Shown: positions 7,184-15,173, numbered from the stretch's first letter. The stretch: DNA of 64,000 bases from Kitasatospora sp044457565 (GCF_044457565.1 NZ_JBITGZ010000001.1:248001-312000); one strand, 5' to 3'. Made by a program: numbers and translations. The notes: generated by a model not told the origin, from the sequence alone.

Positions 7184-8515
7184 ATGGCAGGGGCAATCAG
7201 CCGGGTCTTCATCTCGCACCTGTCGGGCGTGGCGGTCTTCGACCCCAACGGCGACCAGGTCGGCCGGGTCCGGGACGTGGTGGTGACGCTGCGCATCGGC
7301 GGGCGCCCGCCCCGGGTGCTCGGCCTGGTGGTCGAGGTGGTCGGCCGCCGGCGGATCTTCCTGCCGATGACCAGGGTGACCAGCCTTGAGTCCGGCCAGG
7401 TGCTCACCACTGGTGTGATCAACATGCGCCGCTTCGAACAGCGCCCCGCCGAGACCCTCGTCCTCGCCGAGCTGCTGGACCGCCGCGTGCTGCGGGTCAA
7501 GACCGGCGACGAGGTCACCGTCCTGGACGTGGCGATGGTGCAGACCCGGGTCCGCGAGTGGGAGATCAGCAAGGTCTTCGTGCAGACCGGCCGGCCGACC
7601 AGGCTGCGCAAGGCCAAGGGCGAGTCCCTCACCCTCGACTGGCAGGAGGTCACCGGCTTCTCGCTCACCGAGGAGGACCAGGGCGCCGCCAACCTGCTGG
7701 CCACCTTCGACCAGCTGCGCCCCGCCGACCTCGCCAACGTGCTGCACCACCTCTCCGCCAAGCGCCGGGCCGAGGTGGCCGCCGCACTGGACGACGAGCG
7801 GCTCGCGGACGTGCTGGAGGAGCTGCCGGAGGACGACCAGGTCGAGATCATCGGCAAGCTGAAGGACGAGCGCGCCGCCGACATCCTGGAGGCGATGGAC
7901 CCGGACGACGCCGCCGACCTGCTCTCCGAGCTGCCCGGCGAGGAGGCCGAGCGCCTGCTCCAGCTGATGGAGCCCGACGAGGCGGCCCCGGTGCGCCGGC
8001 TGCTGGCGTACGAGGAGAACACCGCCGGCGGTCTGATGACCACCGAGCCGATCGTGCTGGAGCCCGTGGACACCGTCGCCGAGGCGCTGGCCCGGGTCCG
8101 GATCGCCGACCACAAGCCCGCGCTGGCGGCCCAGATCTTCGTCTGCCGCCCGCCGGCCGAGACCCCGACCGGCAAGTACCTGGGCACCGTGCACTTCCAG
8201 CGGCTGCTGCGTGAACCCCCGTACACCCTGGTCGGCACGCTGGTCGACGACGACCTGGACCCGCTGCCGCCGGACACCCCGCTACCGCTGATCACCAGCT
8301 ACCTGGCCACGTACAACATGGTCGCGGCGGCGGTGGTGGACGAGGCGGACCACCTGCTCGGCGCGGTGACGGTCGACGACGTGCTCGACCACCTGCTGCC
8401 CGAGGACTGGCGCGAGGTCGGGCTGCACGCGGACACCCGGATCGAGTCGCCGGAGGGCGTCGGGGCACCCGAGGGCATCGGGCCGAAGGAGAGCGAGGTG
8501 GCCGGTGGACGCTGA
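7184..8515 (+). CDS. Soluble MgtE-N / CBS-domain protein lacking the transport domain
   Basis: The 443-residue protein begins with a PRC-barrel-like region (SHLSGVAVFDPNGDQVGRVRD and a second copy near 100-150). An MgtE N-terminal superhelix follows (about 170-280, LRPADLANVLHHLSAKRRAE and DPDDAADLLSELPGEEAERL), then a CBS pair (about 285-420, AGGLMTTEPIVLE to GAVTVDDVLDHLLPEDW). MgtE proper adds five membrane helices after the CBS pair; none is present here, so this is a cytosolic sensor-like protein, not a channel. It overlaps the DUF1003 gene by 11 nt, and the two probably act together at the membrane. Its ribosome site is GAGGGAG before ATG 7184. Confidence 0.88.
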   Translation: MAGAISRVFISHLSGVAVFDPNGDQVGRVRDVVVTLRIGGRPPRVLGLVVEVVGRRRIFLPMTRVTSLESGQVLTTGVINMRRFEQRPAETLVLAELLDRRVLRVKTGDEVTVLDVAMVQTRVREWEISKVFVQTGRPTRLRKAKGESLTLDWQEVTGFSLTEEDQGAANLLATFDQLRPADLANVLHHLSAKRRAEVAAALDDERLADVLEELPEDDQVEIIGKLKDERAADILEAMDPDDAADLLSELPGEEAERLLQLMEPDEAAPVRRLLAYEENTAGGLMTTEPIVLEPVDTVAEALARVRIADHKPALAAQIFVCRPPAETPTGKYLGTVHFQRLLREPPYTLVGTLVDDDLDPLPPDTPLPLITSYLATYNMVAAAVVDEADHLLGAVTVDDVLDHLLPEDWREVGLHADTRIESPEGVGAPEGIGPKESEVAGGR

Positions 8516-9128
8516 CCGCAAGGGCAGGCGCGAGGACGGCCCGCGTCAGCGGCTGCAGGTCGAACTGCGACAGCTGCGCCAGCTGCGGGCCCGGGAGGGC
8601 AGCCGGATGCAGCGCACCGAGAGCGCCAGCACCGGCACCGCCCGGGTCCGGCTGGACCAGCCGCGCACCACCCGCCCCGGCCTGATCAACCTGCCCACGT
8701 ACGACCCGGAGGCGTTCGGCAAGCTCTCCGAGCGGATCGCTCGCTTCCTGGGCACCGGGCGGTTCATCGTCTGGATGACGGTGGTCGTGGTCGTCTGGGT
8801 CGCCTGGAACACCCTGCTGCCCGACACCGTCCACTTCGACGACTACCCCTTCATCTTCCTGACTCTGATGCTCTCGCTCCAGGCCTCCTACGCCGCGCCG
8901 CTGATCCTGCTGGCGCAGAACCGCCAGGACGACCGCGATCGCGTCAACATGGAGCAGGACCGGGGCCGCAGCGATCGGAACATCGCCGACACCGAGTACC
9001 TGACCCGGGAGGTCGCCGCACTGCGGCAGGGCCTGGGCGAGGTGGCCACCCGCGACTTCATCCGCTCCGAGCTCCAGGCGCTGCTGAAGGACCTGGACGG
9101 CCAGCGGGAGCCCTCCAGCATGCTGTGA
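8505..9128 (+). CDS. DUF1003 membrane protein
   Basis: 207 residues. The centre carries two hydrophobic helices (GRFIVWMTVVVVVWVAWNTL and FPFIFLTLMLSLQASYAAPLILLAQNRQ-like, about residues 83-145), with the DUF1003 hallmark ending QNRQDDRDR. A charged coiled-coil tail (about 150-200) ends in EPSSML. The GTG start at 8505 lies inside the end of the MgtE-N gene, which implies translational coupling. DUF1003 function is unknown. Its pairing with an MgtE-N protein and nearby corA suggests a role linked to divalent cations, but this is inference. Confidence 0.85.
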   Translation: MDADRKGRREDGPRQRLQVELRQLRQLRAREGSRMQRTESASTGTARVRLDQPRTTRPGLINLPTYDPEAFGKLSERIARFLGTGRFIVWMTVVVVVWVAWNTLLPDTVHFDDYPFIFLTLMLSLQASYAAPLILLAQNRQDDRDRVNMEQDRGRSDRNIADTEYLTREVAALRQGLGEVATRDFIRSELQALLKDLDGQREPSSML

Positions 9129-9172
9129 CCGGCGGCACGCTACCGACGAGTCGGAGCCAACTCCCGGCGCCG

Positions 9173-9178
9173 TACCAT
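9173..9178 (+). promoter_or_regulatory. -10 box (TACCAT) of a probable leaderless promoter for mrp
   Basis: TACCAT ends 6 nt before the mrp ATG; no Shine-Dalgarno is visible. Confidence 0.45.
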
Positions 9179-9184
9179 CAAGGC

Positions 9185-10345
9185 ATGGCCAACGAGACAG
9201 AGGTTGCGGTCGGTGTGACGGAGGAGTCCGTACGCGCGGCACTGGCGACCGTCAACGACCCGGAGATCAACCGCCCGATCACCGAGATCGGCATGGTGAA
9301 ATCGGTCGAGATCGCCGAGGACGGCGCCGTGCGCGTCGCGGTCTACCTGACCGTCTCCGGCTGTCCGATGCGCGAGACGATCATCAGCCGGGTGACCCAG
9401 GCCGTCGGGAAGGTCCCCGGCGTGAGCGGCGTCGAGGTCGAGCTCGACGTGATGAGCGAGGAGCAGCGCAAGGAGCTCTCCCAGCTGCTGCGCGGCGGCG
9501 CCCCCGAGCGGGAGATCCCGTTCGCCAAGCCGGGCACCCTGACCCGGGTGTACGCGGTCGCCTCCGGCAAGGGCGGAGTCGGCAAGTCCTCCGTGACGGT
9601 GAACCTGGCCGCCGCGATGGCCGCCGACGGCCTGAAGGTCGCCGTCGTGGACGCCGACATCTACGGCCACAGCGTGCCGCGGATGCTGGGCGTCGAGGGC
9701 CGCCCGACCCAGGTCCAGGACATGATCATGCCGCCGTCCGCGCACGGCGTGAAGGTCATCTCGATCGGGATGTTCACCCCGGGCAACGCCCCGGTGGTGT
9801 GGCGCGGCCCGATGCTGCACCGCGCGCTCCAGCAGTTCCTCGCCGACGTGTACTGGGGCGACCTCGACGTCCTGCTGCTCGACCTGCCCCCGGGCACCGG
9901 CGACATCGCGATCTCGGTCGCCCAGCTGGTGCCGAACGCCGAGATCCTGATCGTCACCACCCCGCAGATGGCCGCCGCCGAGGTGGCCGAGCGGGCCGGG
10001 ACGATCGCGCTGCAGACCCACCAGAAGATCGTCGGCGTGATCGAGAACATGTCCGGCATGCCCTGCCCGCACTGCGACGAGATGATCGACGTCTTCGGCA
10101 CCGGTGGCGGGCAGACCGTCGCCGACGCGCTGACCCGCTCGGTCGGCGCCACCGTGCCGGTGCTCGGCTCGATCCCGATCGACGTCCGGCTGCGCGAGGG
10201 CGGCGACGACGGCACCCCGGTCGTCCTGGCCGCCCCCGACTCCCCGGCCGGCGCCGCCCTGCGCACCGTCGCGGGCAAGCTCGGCGGTCGCCAGCGCGGC
10301 CTCTCGGGCCTCTCCCTCGGGCTGACCCCCAGGAACAAGTTCTGA
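9185..10345 (+). CDS. mrp: Mrp/ApbC-type Fe-S cluster carrier ATPase
   Basis: 386 residues. The N-terminal MIP18/DUF59 domain (about 10-95) contains ATVNDPEINRPITEIGM and SGCPMRE. A P-loop NTPase domain follows, with the deviant Walker A SGKGGVGKSS (about 127-136), DADIYGHS, and LLDLPPGTGD. C294-P-H-C297 is the cluster-binding CxxC of the NBP35/ApbC family. It should deliver Fe-S clusters to apoproteins in the cytoplasm. ATG 9185 is preceded by TACCAT and no ribosome site, so it is probably leaderless; longer in-frame starts are unlikely. It ends in a strong terminator. Confidence 0.93.
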   Translation: MANETEVAVGVTEESVRAALATVNDPEINRPITEIGMVKSVEIAEDGAVRVAVYLTVSGCPMRETIISRVTQAVGKVPGVSGVEVELDVMSEEQRKELSQLLRGGAPEREIPFAKPGTLTRVYAVASGKGGVGKSSVTVNLAAAMAADGLKVAVVDADIYGHSVPRMLGVEGRPTQVQDMIMPPSAHGVKVISIGMFTPGNAPVVWRGPMLHRALQQFLADVYWGDLDVLLLDLPPGTGDIAISVAQLVPNAEILIVTTPQMAAAEVAERAGTIALQTHQKIVGVIENMSGMPCPHCDEMIDVFGTGGGQTVADALTRSVGATVPVLGSIPIDVRLREGGDDGTPVVLAAPDSPAGAALRTVAGKLGGRQRGLSGLSLGLTPRNKF

Positions 10346-10377
10346 CCGGGCACTGAGCGGCCGACGGCCGTGGTGGC

Positions 10378-10407
10378 GGGGCGAGGCGGTATCAACCGCC
10401 TCGCCCC
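10378..10407. terminator. Bidirectional terminator between mrp and the convergent gene
   Basis: A perfect 13-bp stem (GGGGCGAGGCGGT, 10378-10390, with 10395-10407) and a 4-nt ATCA loop lie between two convergent genes, 32 nt after the mrp stop. Confidence 0.85.
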
Positions 10408-10452
10408 GTCGCGTATGCGGCGGAGCCGGCGGGTCGGCGGGCCCGGGTGGGG

Positions 10453-11151
10453 CTACGGGCGGGTGTAGGCGGTCAGGTCGGGGACGGTGGAGAAGCCGAC
10501 GCCGTAGGCGCTGACGCCACGCCCGTACGCTCCGAGCAGGACGCCGGGCGCCTCACCCGCGAGCACCCAGCCGTACTCCGACTCCCGGTAGCGGAAGGGC
10601 TGCGGCAGACCGTTGACGGGCAGGCTCAGGGTCGACCAGCCGGGGCCCGCCAGGTCGTCGGCGAGATCCCAGGCCAGCGCCGTCTGCTGGTCCAGCCAGT
10701 CCTGGCGCAGCGCGCGGTCCAGCTGGCCGGGCCAGGTGGCCGCGAGCAGGCCGGAGCCCGCCAGCCAGGCGGCCGAGGAGGCGGACGTCGCCTCCAGCGT
10801 GCCGGTGTTGTCCGAGCTGCGCCGCACGTCGCGGCGGGCCACCGTCACCACCACGGCGAAGCGGCGGACGTCCCTGGCCTCGTACTGTCTCGCCGGCTCC
10901 TCGCCGTGGCCCAGGGTGCCGTAGTCCACGCCGGTGGACTGCCCCGCACGCGGGCCGCCGGCGCCGGCCTGGAGCAGCCAGCGCCGGCCGGTCCAGCCGT
11001 CGTCCAGCCCGTACCAGGGGAAGTCCGCCGACAGGTAGGGCAGCAGCGGGTCCGCCGGGCGCGCCTGGCCGCCGACCACGGCGCCGAACGAACCGCCGGG
11101 CCCCGGCCCCCCTGCTGTCGCCGTTCCCACCGCATGACTCGTCGCGTCCAT
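10453..11151 (-). CDS. Conserved hypothetical protein (232 aa)
   Basis: Soluble protein starting MDATSHAVGT, with no signal peptide or membrane segment. It contains several aromatic, strand-like blocks (GGSFGAVVGGQARP, WTGRRWLLQAGAGG, RRFAVVVTVARRDVRR, YGWVLAGEAPGVLLGAYGRGVSAYG). I do not recognise a named family, although the position between mrp and tatB is occupied by similar proteins in streptomycetes as I recall. ATG 11151 is supported by GAGGAGG upstream on the minus strand. It is not obviously in an operon; the tatB gene ends 234 nt upstream. Confidence 0.65.
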   Translation of the reverse strand: MDATSHAVGTATAGGPGPGGSFGAVVGGQARPADPLLPYLSADFPWYGLDDGWTGRRWLLQAGAGGPRAGQSTGVDYGTLGHGEEPARQYEARDVRRFAVVVTVARRDVRRSSDNTGTLEATSASSAAWLAGSGLLAATWPGQLDRALRQDWLDQQTALAWDLADDLAGPGWSTLSLPVNGLPQPFRYRESEYGWVLAGEAPGVLLGAYGRGVSAYGVGFSTVPDLTAYTRP

Positions 11152-11385
11152 CCCCGGGCCTCCTCAAACGCATGTGTTCCCTGCCGCTGCGCGCTCCCAT
11201 CGTGGCGCACGCCGGTGTTCCCGCAGTGCTCAACGGCCCCGGGAGGGGCTCGGAAGTGACGGAGAGCACAGCTGGACAATCAGCACAATAGCGGCGGACA
11301 CGCCGCTGCCCCGCTCAGCCGAGGGGCCGGGCGGGGCGGCGTCGGGCCGGGGCACCGGTGACGCGGGGCCGGTCCCGGCGGTGGA

Positions 11386-11823
11386 TCAGGTCGCGTCGGG
11401 GTCGAACGGCGGGCGTTCGCCCGTACCCAGCGGCCGGCCGGCCGCCGAAGTGGCCGCCGGGGCGCTCTTGTCCATGTTGACGCTGCCCGAACGCCCGTTC
11501 ACCACGGCGGCCGGCTTGTCGTCCAGCACGGACTTGATGTCCAGACTCTCGCGGATCTCCTTGAACCCCAGCGGGTCCTCGTCGCCGCCCATCAGCTGCT
11601 TGCGGACGAAGGTCTTCGGATGCAGGTCCTCGAACTCGAAGTCCTTGAACTCCGGGCCGAGCTCGCTGCGGATGTCCTCCTTCGCGCTGTCCGCGAAGGA
11701 CCGGATCTTCCGGATGAACCCCATGGTGTCCTGGATCAGCTTGGGAAGCTTGTCCGGCCCGAAGATCACGATGGCCATGATGACCAGCGTGATGACCTCC
11801 AGACCGCCTATGTCCTGGAACAC
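11386..11823 (-). CDS. tatB: Sec-independent protein translocase component TatB
   Basis: 145 residues. A single N-terminal membrane helix (GGLEVITLVIMAIVIFGP) is followed by the hinge and amphipathic helix DKLPKLIQDTMGFIRKIRSF, the TatA/B signature. A family block FKDFEFEDLHPKTFVRKQL and a disordered tail follow. With TatC it forms the twin-arginine substrate receptor in the plasma membrane. The GTG at 11823 (VFQDIGG) has GGGAG 8 nt upstream; an alternative GTG at 11835 adds four residues but has a poorly spaced site. A TACGCT box at 11859-11864 is a likely -10. It follows the anti-sigma gene, as in the mycobacterial sigE-rseA-htrA-tatB locus, but no htrA is present. Confidence 0.88.
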   Translation of the reverse strand: MFQDIGGLEVITLVIMAIVIFGPDKLPKLIQDTMGFIRKIRSFADSAKEDIRSELGPEFKDFEFEDLHPKTFVRKQLMGGDEDPLGFKEIRESLDIKSVLDDKPAAVVNGRSGSVNMDKSAPAATSAAGRPLGTGERPPFDPDAT

Positions 11824-11858
11824 GTAAGCTCCCACGCTCTTCTGACAACGGTGCCTAC

Positions 11859-11864
11859 AGCGTA
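11859..11864 (-). promoter_or_regulatory. Candidate -10 box (TACGCT) for tatB
   Basis: Minus-strand TACGCT, 35 nt before the preferred GTG of tatB, in the 177-nt gap after the anti-sigma gene. Confidence 0.4.
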
Positions 11865-12000
11865 ATGGCCACCGACTGGTCCGTCGCCCACGACGTGATG
11901 AAGCCGTGGTGAAGACCGGCCGATGGCCCTCGTCTCTCCTGCACCGGCCGGACGGCCGCCGAGGCGGACCGGCCCCACGGCCCCCGGGGCCGGAGCGGCC

Positions 12001-13044
12001 CTACGGCCGGTTCTCGGTGTGCAGGCCCGCGCCGTACGACCGCGGCAGGCGGTCGAGCCGCTCCGGCACCGTGCCCGCGCTGTGTGTGGCCGAGGCCGGC
12101 AGCAGCGGGAAGTCCACCGGGACCGGCGCCGTCATCGGCACCGGGGCGCCACCGCCGCCGGGCGCCCGCGCCGGGGTGACGGCGGTGCCGTGCTGGTCCT
12201 CCCCCGCGACGGAGGAGAGGCCGCCCACCCCGCCCAGCGTCACCGCGGCGACCGAGAAGGCCCCGGCGGCGGCGAAGACGAAGCGGCGCCCGCGCGGCGC
12301 CGGGGCCCGGACCACGGGCACGGCCGGCGCGGCGGCCGCCAGCGGCCCGGCCGGCGCCGGATGCGCGCTGCGCCGGCCCATCAGCGGGCGCAGCACCGAA
12401 CCGCGGCCGAAGGCTCTCGGGTCGACACCCGGCAGTGGTGCGTCCGCGCCCAGCGCGCCCGCGCCGAAGGAGGCCCCGGCGCCACGGCCGAAGGAGCCGC
12501 CGTTCAGCCGGCTGCCGCCGAGCGTGCCGCTCGCGGCCACCCCGCCGCCGGGGCCGCCGCGGTGGTCGCCCCGGTCGTCGTGATCGTCGTGCTCGCCCCG
12601 GCTGTCCCGCCGCGGGGCGCGGGGGTCCTCCTCGGGGAGGTCGTCCTGGAGGGCGCCGACCGCGAGCAGCCGGGCCATCAGCGTCGAGGAGGGGGCCGGG
12701 GTGACGGTGTGCGTCAGCAGGTGCTTCACGGCACGGCCCTCGTCCGCCTCCGCCAGGCACTGCGGACACGTCGCCAGGTGGGCCTGGACGCGGTCGCGGG
12801 TGTCGTGGCCGAGCTCGCCGTCCACGAACGCGGAGAGCCGGTCACCGAGATGGTGCTCCTCGGCGGCGGGCTCGGCCGTCCGCAGTGGGAGCAGTGTGGC
12901 ATCCAGGGCGGGTGGCGCGGTGGCCGTGGGCGGCTCGGGCTCGACCGTGCCCCTGCGGCCCAGCTGGGCCCAGCCGCTACCGCGCCTGGCCTGCGTCCTA
13001 CCTGGCTCGTGCTGTTCTGGACCGGATCGGCCGACAGCGCTCAC
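12001..13044 (-). CDS. Zinc-binding anti-sigma factor, membrane-anchored
   Basis: 347 residues. The N-terminal third holds a zinc anti-sigma domain: HHLGDRLSAFVDGELGH followed by H89-L-A-T-C93-P-Q-C96, the HxxxCxxC signature. A Gly/Asp/His-rich linker leads to one membrane helix (about 254-275, RFVFAAAGAFSVAAVTLGG) and a short outer tail of about 70 residues. It should hold the adjacent ECF sigma factor at the membrane and release it on envelope or redox stress. The GTG start overlaps the sigma-factor stop in a GTGA motif, so synthesis is coupled 1:1. It is the counterpart of mycobacterial RseA, but larger because of the linker. Confidence 0.85.
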   Translation of the reverse strand: MSAVGRSGPEQHEPGRTQARRGSGWAQLGRRGTVEPEPPTATAPPALDATLLPLRTAEPAAEEHHLGDRLSAFVDGELGHDTRDRVQAHLATCPQCLAEADEGRAVKHLLTHTVTPAPSSTLMARLLAVGALQDDLPEEDPRAPRRDSRGEHDDHDDRGDHRGGPGGGVAASGTLGGSRLNGGSFGRGAGASFGAGALGADAPLPGVDPRAFGRGSVLRPLMGRRSAHPAPAGPLAAAAPAVPVVRAPAPRGRRFVFAAAGAFSVAAVTLGGVGGLSSVAGEDQHGTAVTPARAPGGGGAPVPMTAPVPVDFPLLPASATHSAGTVPERLDRLPRSYGAGLHTENRP

Positions 13045-13874
13045 GACCGCCTCCGTCCACGCCTCTCGGGGGCGCCACCCCCGTCGCCGCTGACCGCGCC
13101 GACCGGTACGGGCTCCTCCGAGCCGCCCCGGCGCTCACGGCCGGGCGCGGCGCCCGGCGCGCGGTGCTTGAGCGCGGCGCGCAGGTGCGAACGGCCGCGG
13201 TGGATCCGGCTGCGTACCGTCCCGAGCTTGACGCCGAGCGTCGCGGCGATCTCCTCGTACGAGAGACCCTCGATGTCGCAGAGCACCACGGCGGCACGGA
13301 ACTCGGGCGCGAGGGTGTCCAGCGCCTGCTGGACGTCGGCGTCGAAGTGCGTGTCGCTGAAGTGCTGGGCCGGGCTCGGCTCACGGCTGGGCAGCCGCTC
13401 GGCCGCGTCGTCACCCAGGGCGTCGAAGCGGATCCGCTGGCGGCGGCGGACCATGTCCAGGAAGAGGTTGGTGGTGATCCGGTGCAGCCAGCCCTCGAAC
13501 GTCCCCGGGGTGTAGGTGGACAGCGAGCGGAAGACCCGGACGAAGACCTCCTGGGTGAGGTCCTCGGCGTCGTGCTGATTGCCCGTCAGACGGTAGGCCA
13601 GCCGGTAGACGCGGGCGCTGTGCGCCTCGACGATCTCCTCCCAGGATGGCGGAGTCCAGGTCTGCGCGTCGGGGCCCTCGGCGAAGGTGGCGAGAGCAGC
13701 GGGGGCCTCGGCGGTGCCGTCGGCCGGCATGTCCAGGGGGGTGGGCGCAGACTGGTTCATCACGGGCTTCGGCGTACGGACCGACGTGGTGCCGCGGAGC
13801 TGCCGCCGCACCGGGACGTCGCCCTCGGCCACACCTCCTCGGTCGGCTCTTCTGGCCAGCAGGGCAACCACCAT
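13041..13874 (-). CDS. ECF RNA polymerase sigma factor (SigE/RpoE-like)
   Basis: 277 residues from ATG 13874, chosen because GGTGAGGTGG lies directly upstream. Region 2 spans about residues 75-145 (YRLAYRLTGNQHDAEDLTQE, then WLHRITTNLFLDMVRR). Region 4 spans about 190-245 (LPSREPSPAQHF linker, FRAAVVLCDIEGLSYEEIA, LGTVRSRIHRGRSHLR). About 70 residues of Ala/Pro-rich sequence precede region 2. It is closest in my memory to actinobacterial SigE of the sigE-rseA-tatB locus, not to the cell-wall SigE of S. coelicolor. It is divergent from the O-methyltransferase, also as in mycobacteria. Confidence 0.9.
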   Translation of the reverse strand: MVVALLARRADRGGVAEGDVPVRRQLRGTTSVRTPKPVMNQSAPTPLDMPADGTAEAPAALATFAEGPDAQTWTPPSWEEIVEAHSARVYRLAYRLTGNQHDAEDLTQEVFVRVFRSLSTYTPGTFEGWLHRITTNLFLDMVRRRQRIRFDALGDDAAERLPSREPSPAQHFSDTHFDADVQQALDTLAPEFRAAVVLCDIEGLSYEEIAATLGVKLGTVRSRIHRGRSHLRAALKHRAPGAAPGRERRGGSEEPVPVGAVSGDGGGAPERRGRRRS

Positions 13875-13999
13875 ATCCACCTCACCCGTCAGATCTGGAT
13901 AAACGTGCTCAACCCCCGGCCGAACACGCCCGCCACCGACCGGTGGCCCTGTGGTGCGCACTCCGATCGTCCGCGCCTTCGTCCGTTCCCAACTGCACC

Positions 14000-14025
14000 A
14001 ACGGCCCGCCGCCGGACGCGGTTCC
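14000..14025 (-). promoter_or_regulatory. Candidate ECF-type autoregulated promoter
   Basis: On the minus strand GGAACC (14025-14020), 17 nt and then GTT (14002-14000) match the GGAAC / GTT pattern of stress ECF promoters. It would give a 5' UTR of roughly 120 nt before the sigma gene. Confidence 0.4.
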
Positions 14026-14107
14026 CGGGCGGCCAGTAATCTGTGGCAGGAAATATCGACATCCGGTCGGCACAGGGTCGACACCCGGCGCTCCGAAAGA
14101 GGCAGCC

Positions 14108-14740
14108 ATCACCGAGTTCGGGCCCGAGCGTGCGGCCCTCGCCGACACCTACGTGGGCGAGGACGCGGTCCTGACCTACGCCCGCGCCCAGTCCGCCAGG
14201 ACCGGGATCAGGGCGATCGGACCGAGCGGCGGGGCCTTTCTGCGACTGCTGGCGGCCGCGCTGGACGCCAAGGCGGTCGCCGAGATCGGCACCGGCACCG
14301 GTGTGTCCGGCGTCTACCTGCTGCGCGGGATGCGCCCGGACGGCGTGCTGACCACCGTCGACTCCGAGCCGGTGCGCCAGCAGCTGGCACGCGAGGCCTA
14401 CCTGGCCGCCGGCTTCGCCGCGAACCGGGCCAGGTTCATCCCAGGCCGGGCACTGGAGGTGCTGCCCCGGCTCGCGGACGGCCAGTACGACCTGGTCTTC
14501 TGCGACGGCGACCCGGCTGAATCGCAGGCCTACCTTGCAGAATCGTTGCGGCTGCTGCGCCCCGGCGGCATGGTCTGCTTCGAGGGCGTCTTCCAGGAGG
14601 GCCGGCTCGCCGAGCCATCCCACCGCGACCCGCAGACCCACGCCGTCCGCGAGCTGGTCCGGGACGTCCGGGAGAGCGAGGACCTGCTGCCCGCCCTGCT
14701 GCCCGTCAGCGACGGCCTGCTCTGCGCCGTCAAGCGCTGA
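14108..14740 (+). CDS. SAM-dependent O-methyltransferase, probable ATC start
   Basis: About 210 residues of the class I catechol-O-methyltransferase type. The SAM-binding loop is AVAEIGTGTGVSG (motif I), followed by VDSEPVRQQLAREAY, YDLVFCDGD (motif post-I/II) and LRPGGMVCFEGVF. The substrate is unknown; the enzyme is cytoplasmic. No ATG, GTG or TTG lies at the expected N-terminus. AAAGAGG (14096-14102) precedes an in-frame ATC at 14108 by 5 nt, and the sequence then reads ITEFGPE, as I recall family members beginning with V/M-ITG. The nearest canonical starts are GTG 13943, which adds 55 improbable residues, and GTG 14153, which is too short. The gene is divergent from the sigma factor. Confidence 0.75.
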   Translation: MTEFGPERAALADTYVGEDAVLTYARAQSARTGIRAIGPSGGAFLRLLAAALDAKAVAEIGTGTGVSGVYLLRGMRPDGVLTTVDSEPVRQQLAREAYLAAGFAANRARFIPGRALEVLPRLADGQYDLVFCDGDPAESQAYLAESLRLLRPGGMVCFEGVFQEGRLAEPSHRDPQTHAVRELVRDVRESEDLLPALLPVSDGLLCAVKR

Positions 14741-14816
14741 CCTGGCGACACACCCCCGGCACCCCCGTGCACCCCGGAACTGCCGTGCACCCCGGCGCGC
14801 CCTCACCCGCGAACGC

Positions 14817-14857
14817 CACGGGGCCCGGGCCGACAGGTCGTCGGTCCGGGCCCCGTG
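14817..14857. terminator. Terminator between O-methyltransferase and DUF3117 genes
   Basis: An 18-bp stem with one G-U wobble (14817-14834 with 14840-14857) and a 5-nt loop. It lies between convergent genes and can serve both. Confidence 0.85.
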
Positions 14858-14893
14858 CACATCTCCAGGAGATGAGGGGAGCACCCACTGCGG

Positions 14894-15061
14894 TCAGCCG
14901 CAGGCCTTCTTCAACGCCTCGCCCAGGGCGTCGGCCTCGTCCGGCGTGAGCTCCACCACCAGGCGTCCGCCGCCTTCCAGCGGAACGCGCATGATGATGC
15001 CCCGCCCCTCTTTGGTGACCTCGAGCGGGCCGTCACCCGTCCGCGGCTTCATGGCCGCCAT
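14894..15061 (-). CDS. DUF3117 small protein (55 aa)
   Basis: Translating the minus strand from ATG 15061 gives a 55-residue protein: MAAMKPRTGDGPLEVTKEGR, then GIIMRVPLEGGGRLVVELTP and DEADALGEALKKACG. This is the actinobacterial DUF3117 family, a highly conserved small soluble protein of unknown function. The ribosome site GGAAGGGG precedes the start. A plausible promoter lies at 15143-15173. Confidence 0.88.
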   Translation of the reverse strand: MAAMKPRTGDGPLEVTKEGRGIIMRVPLEGGGRLVVELTPDEADALGEALKKACG

Positions 15062-15142
15062 GCTCGTTCCCCTTCCTGCAACCGCTCAGCTACGTACCGG
15101 TGGTCCGTCCACCGCCGGTATCGAACGCATTGATCGGAAGCC

Positions 15143-15173
15143 ATTATCCCGCATGCAACGGCCTGATGACCAA
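15143..15173 (-). promoter_or_regulatory. Candidate housekeeping promoter of the DUF3117 gene
   Basis: Minus strand TTGGTC (15173-15168), a 19-nt spacer and GATAAT (15148-15143) resemble a vegetative -35/-10 pair, about 80 nt before the DUF3117 start. It sits in the 307-nt divergent gap 15062-15368, where I see no other element apart from the GGGAG ribosome site of the next gene. Confidence 0.45.

Noticed and set aside
7184..8515. Functional MgtE magnesium channel
   Set aside because: The sequence ends after the CBS pair; the five transmembrane helices of the channel are absent.
13943..14107. GTG 13943 as start of the O-methyltransferase
   Set aside because: It would add 55 Pro/Arg/Cys-rich residues not typical of the family and has no ribosome site.
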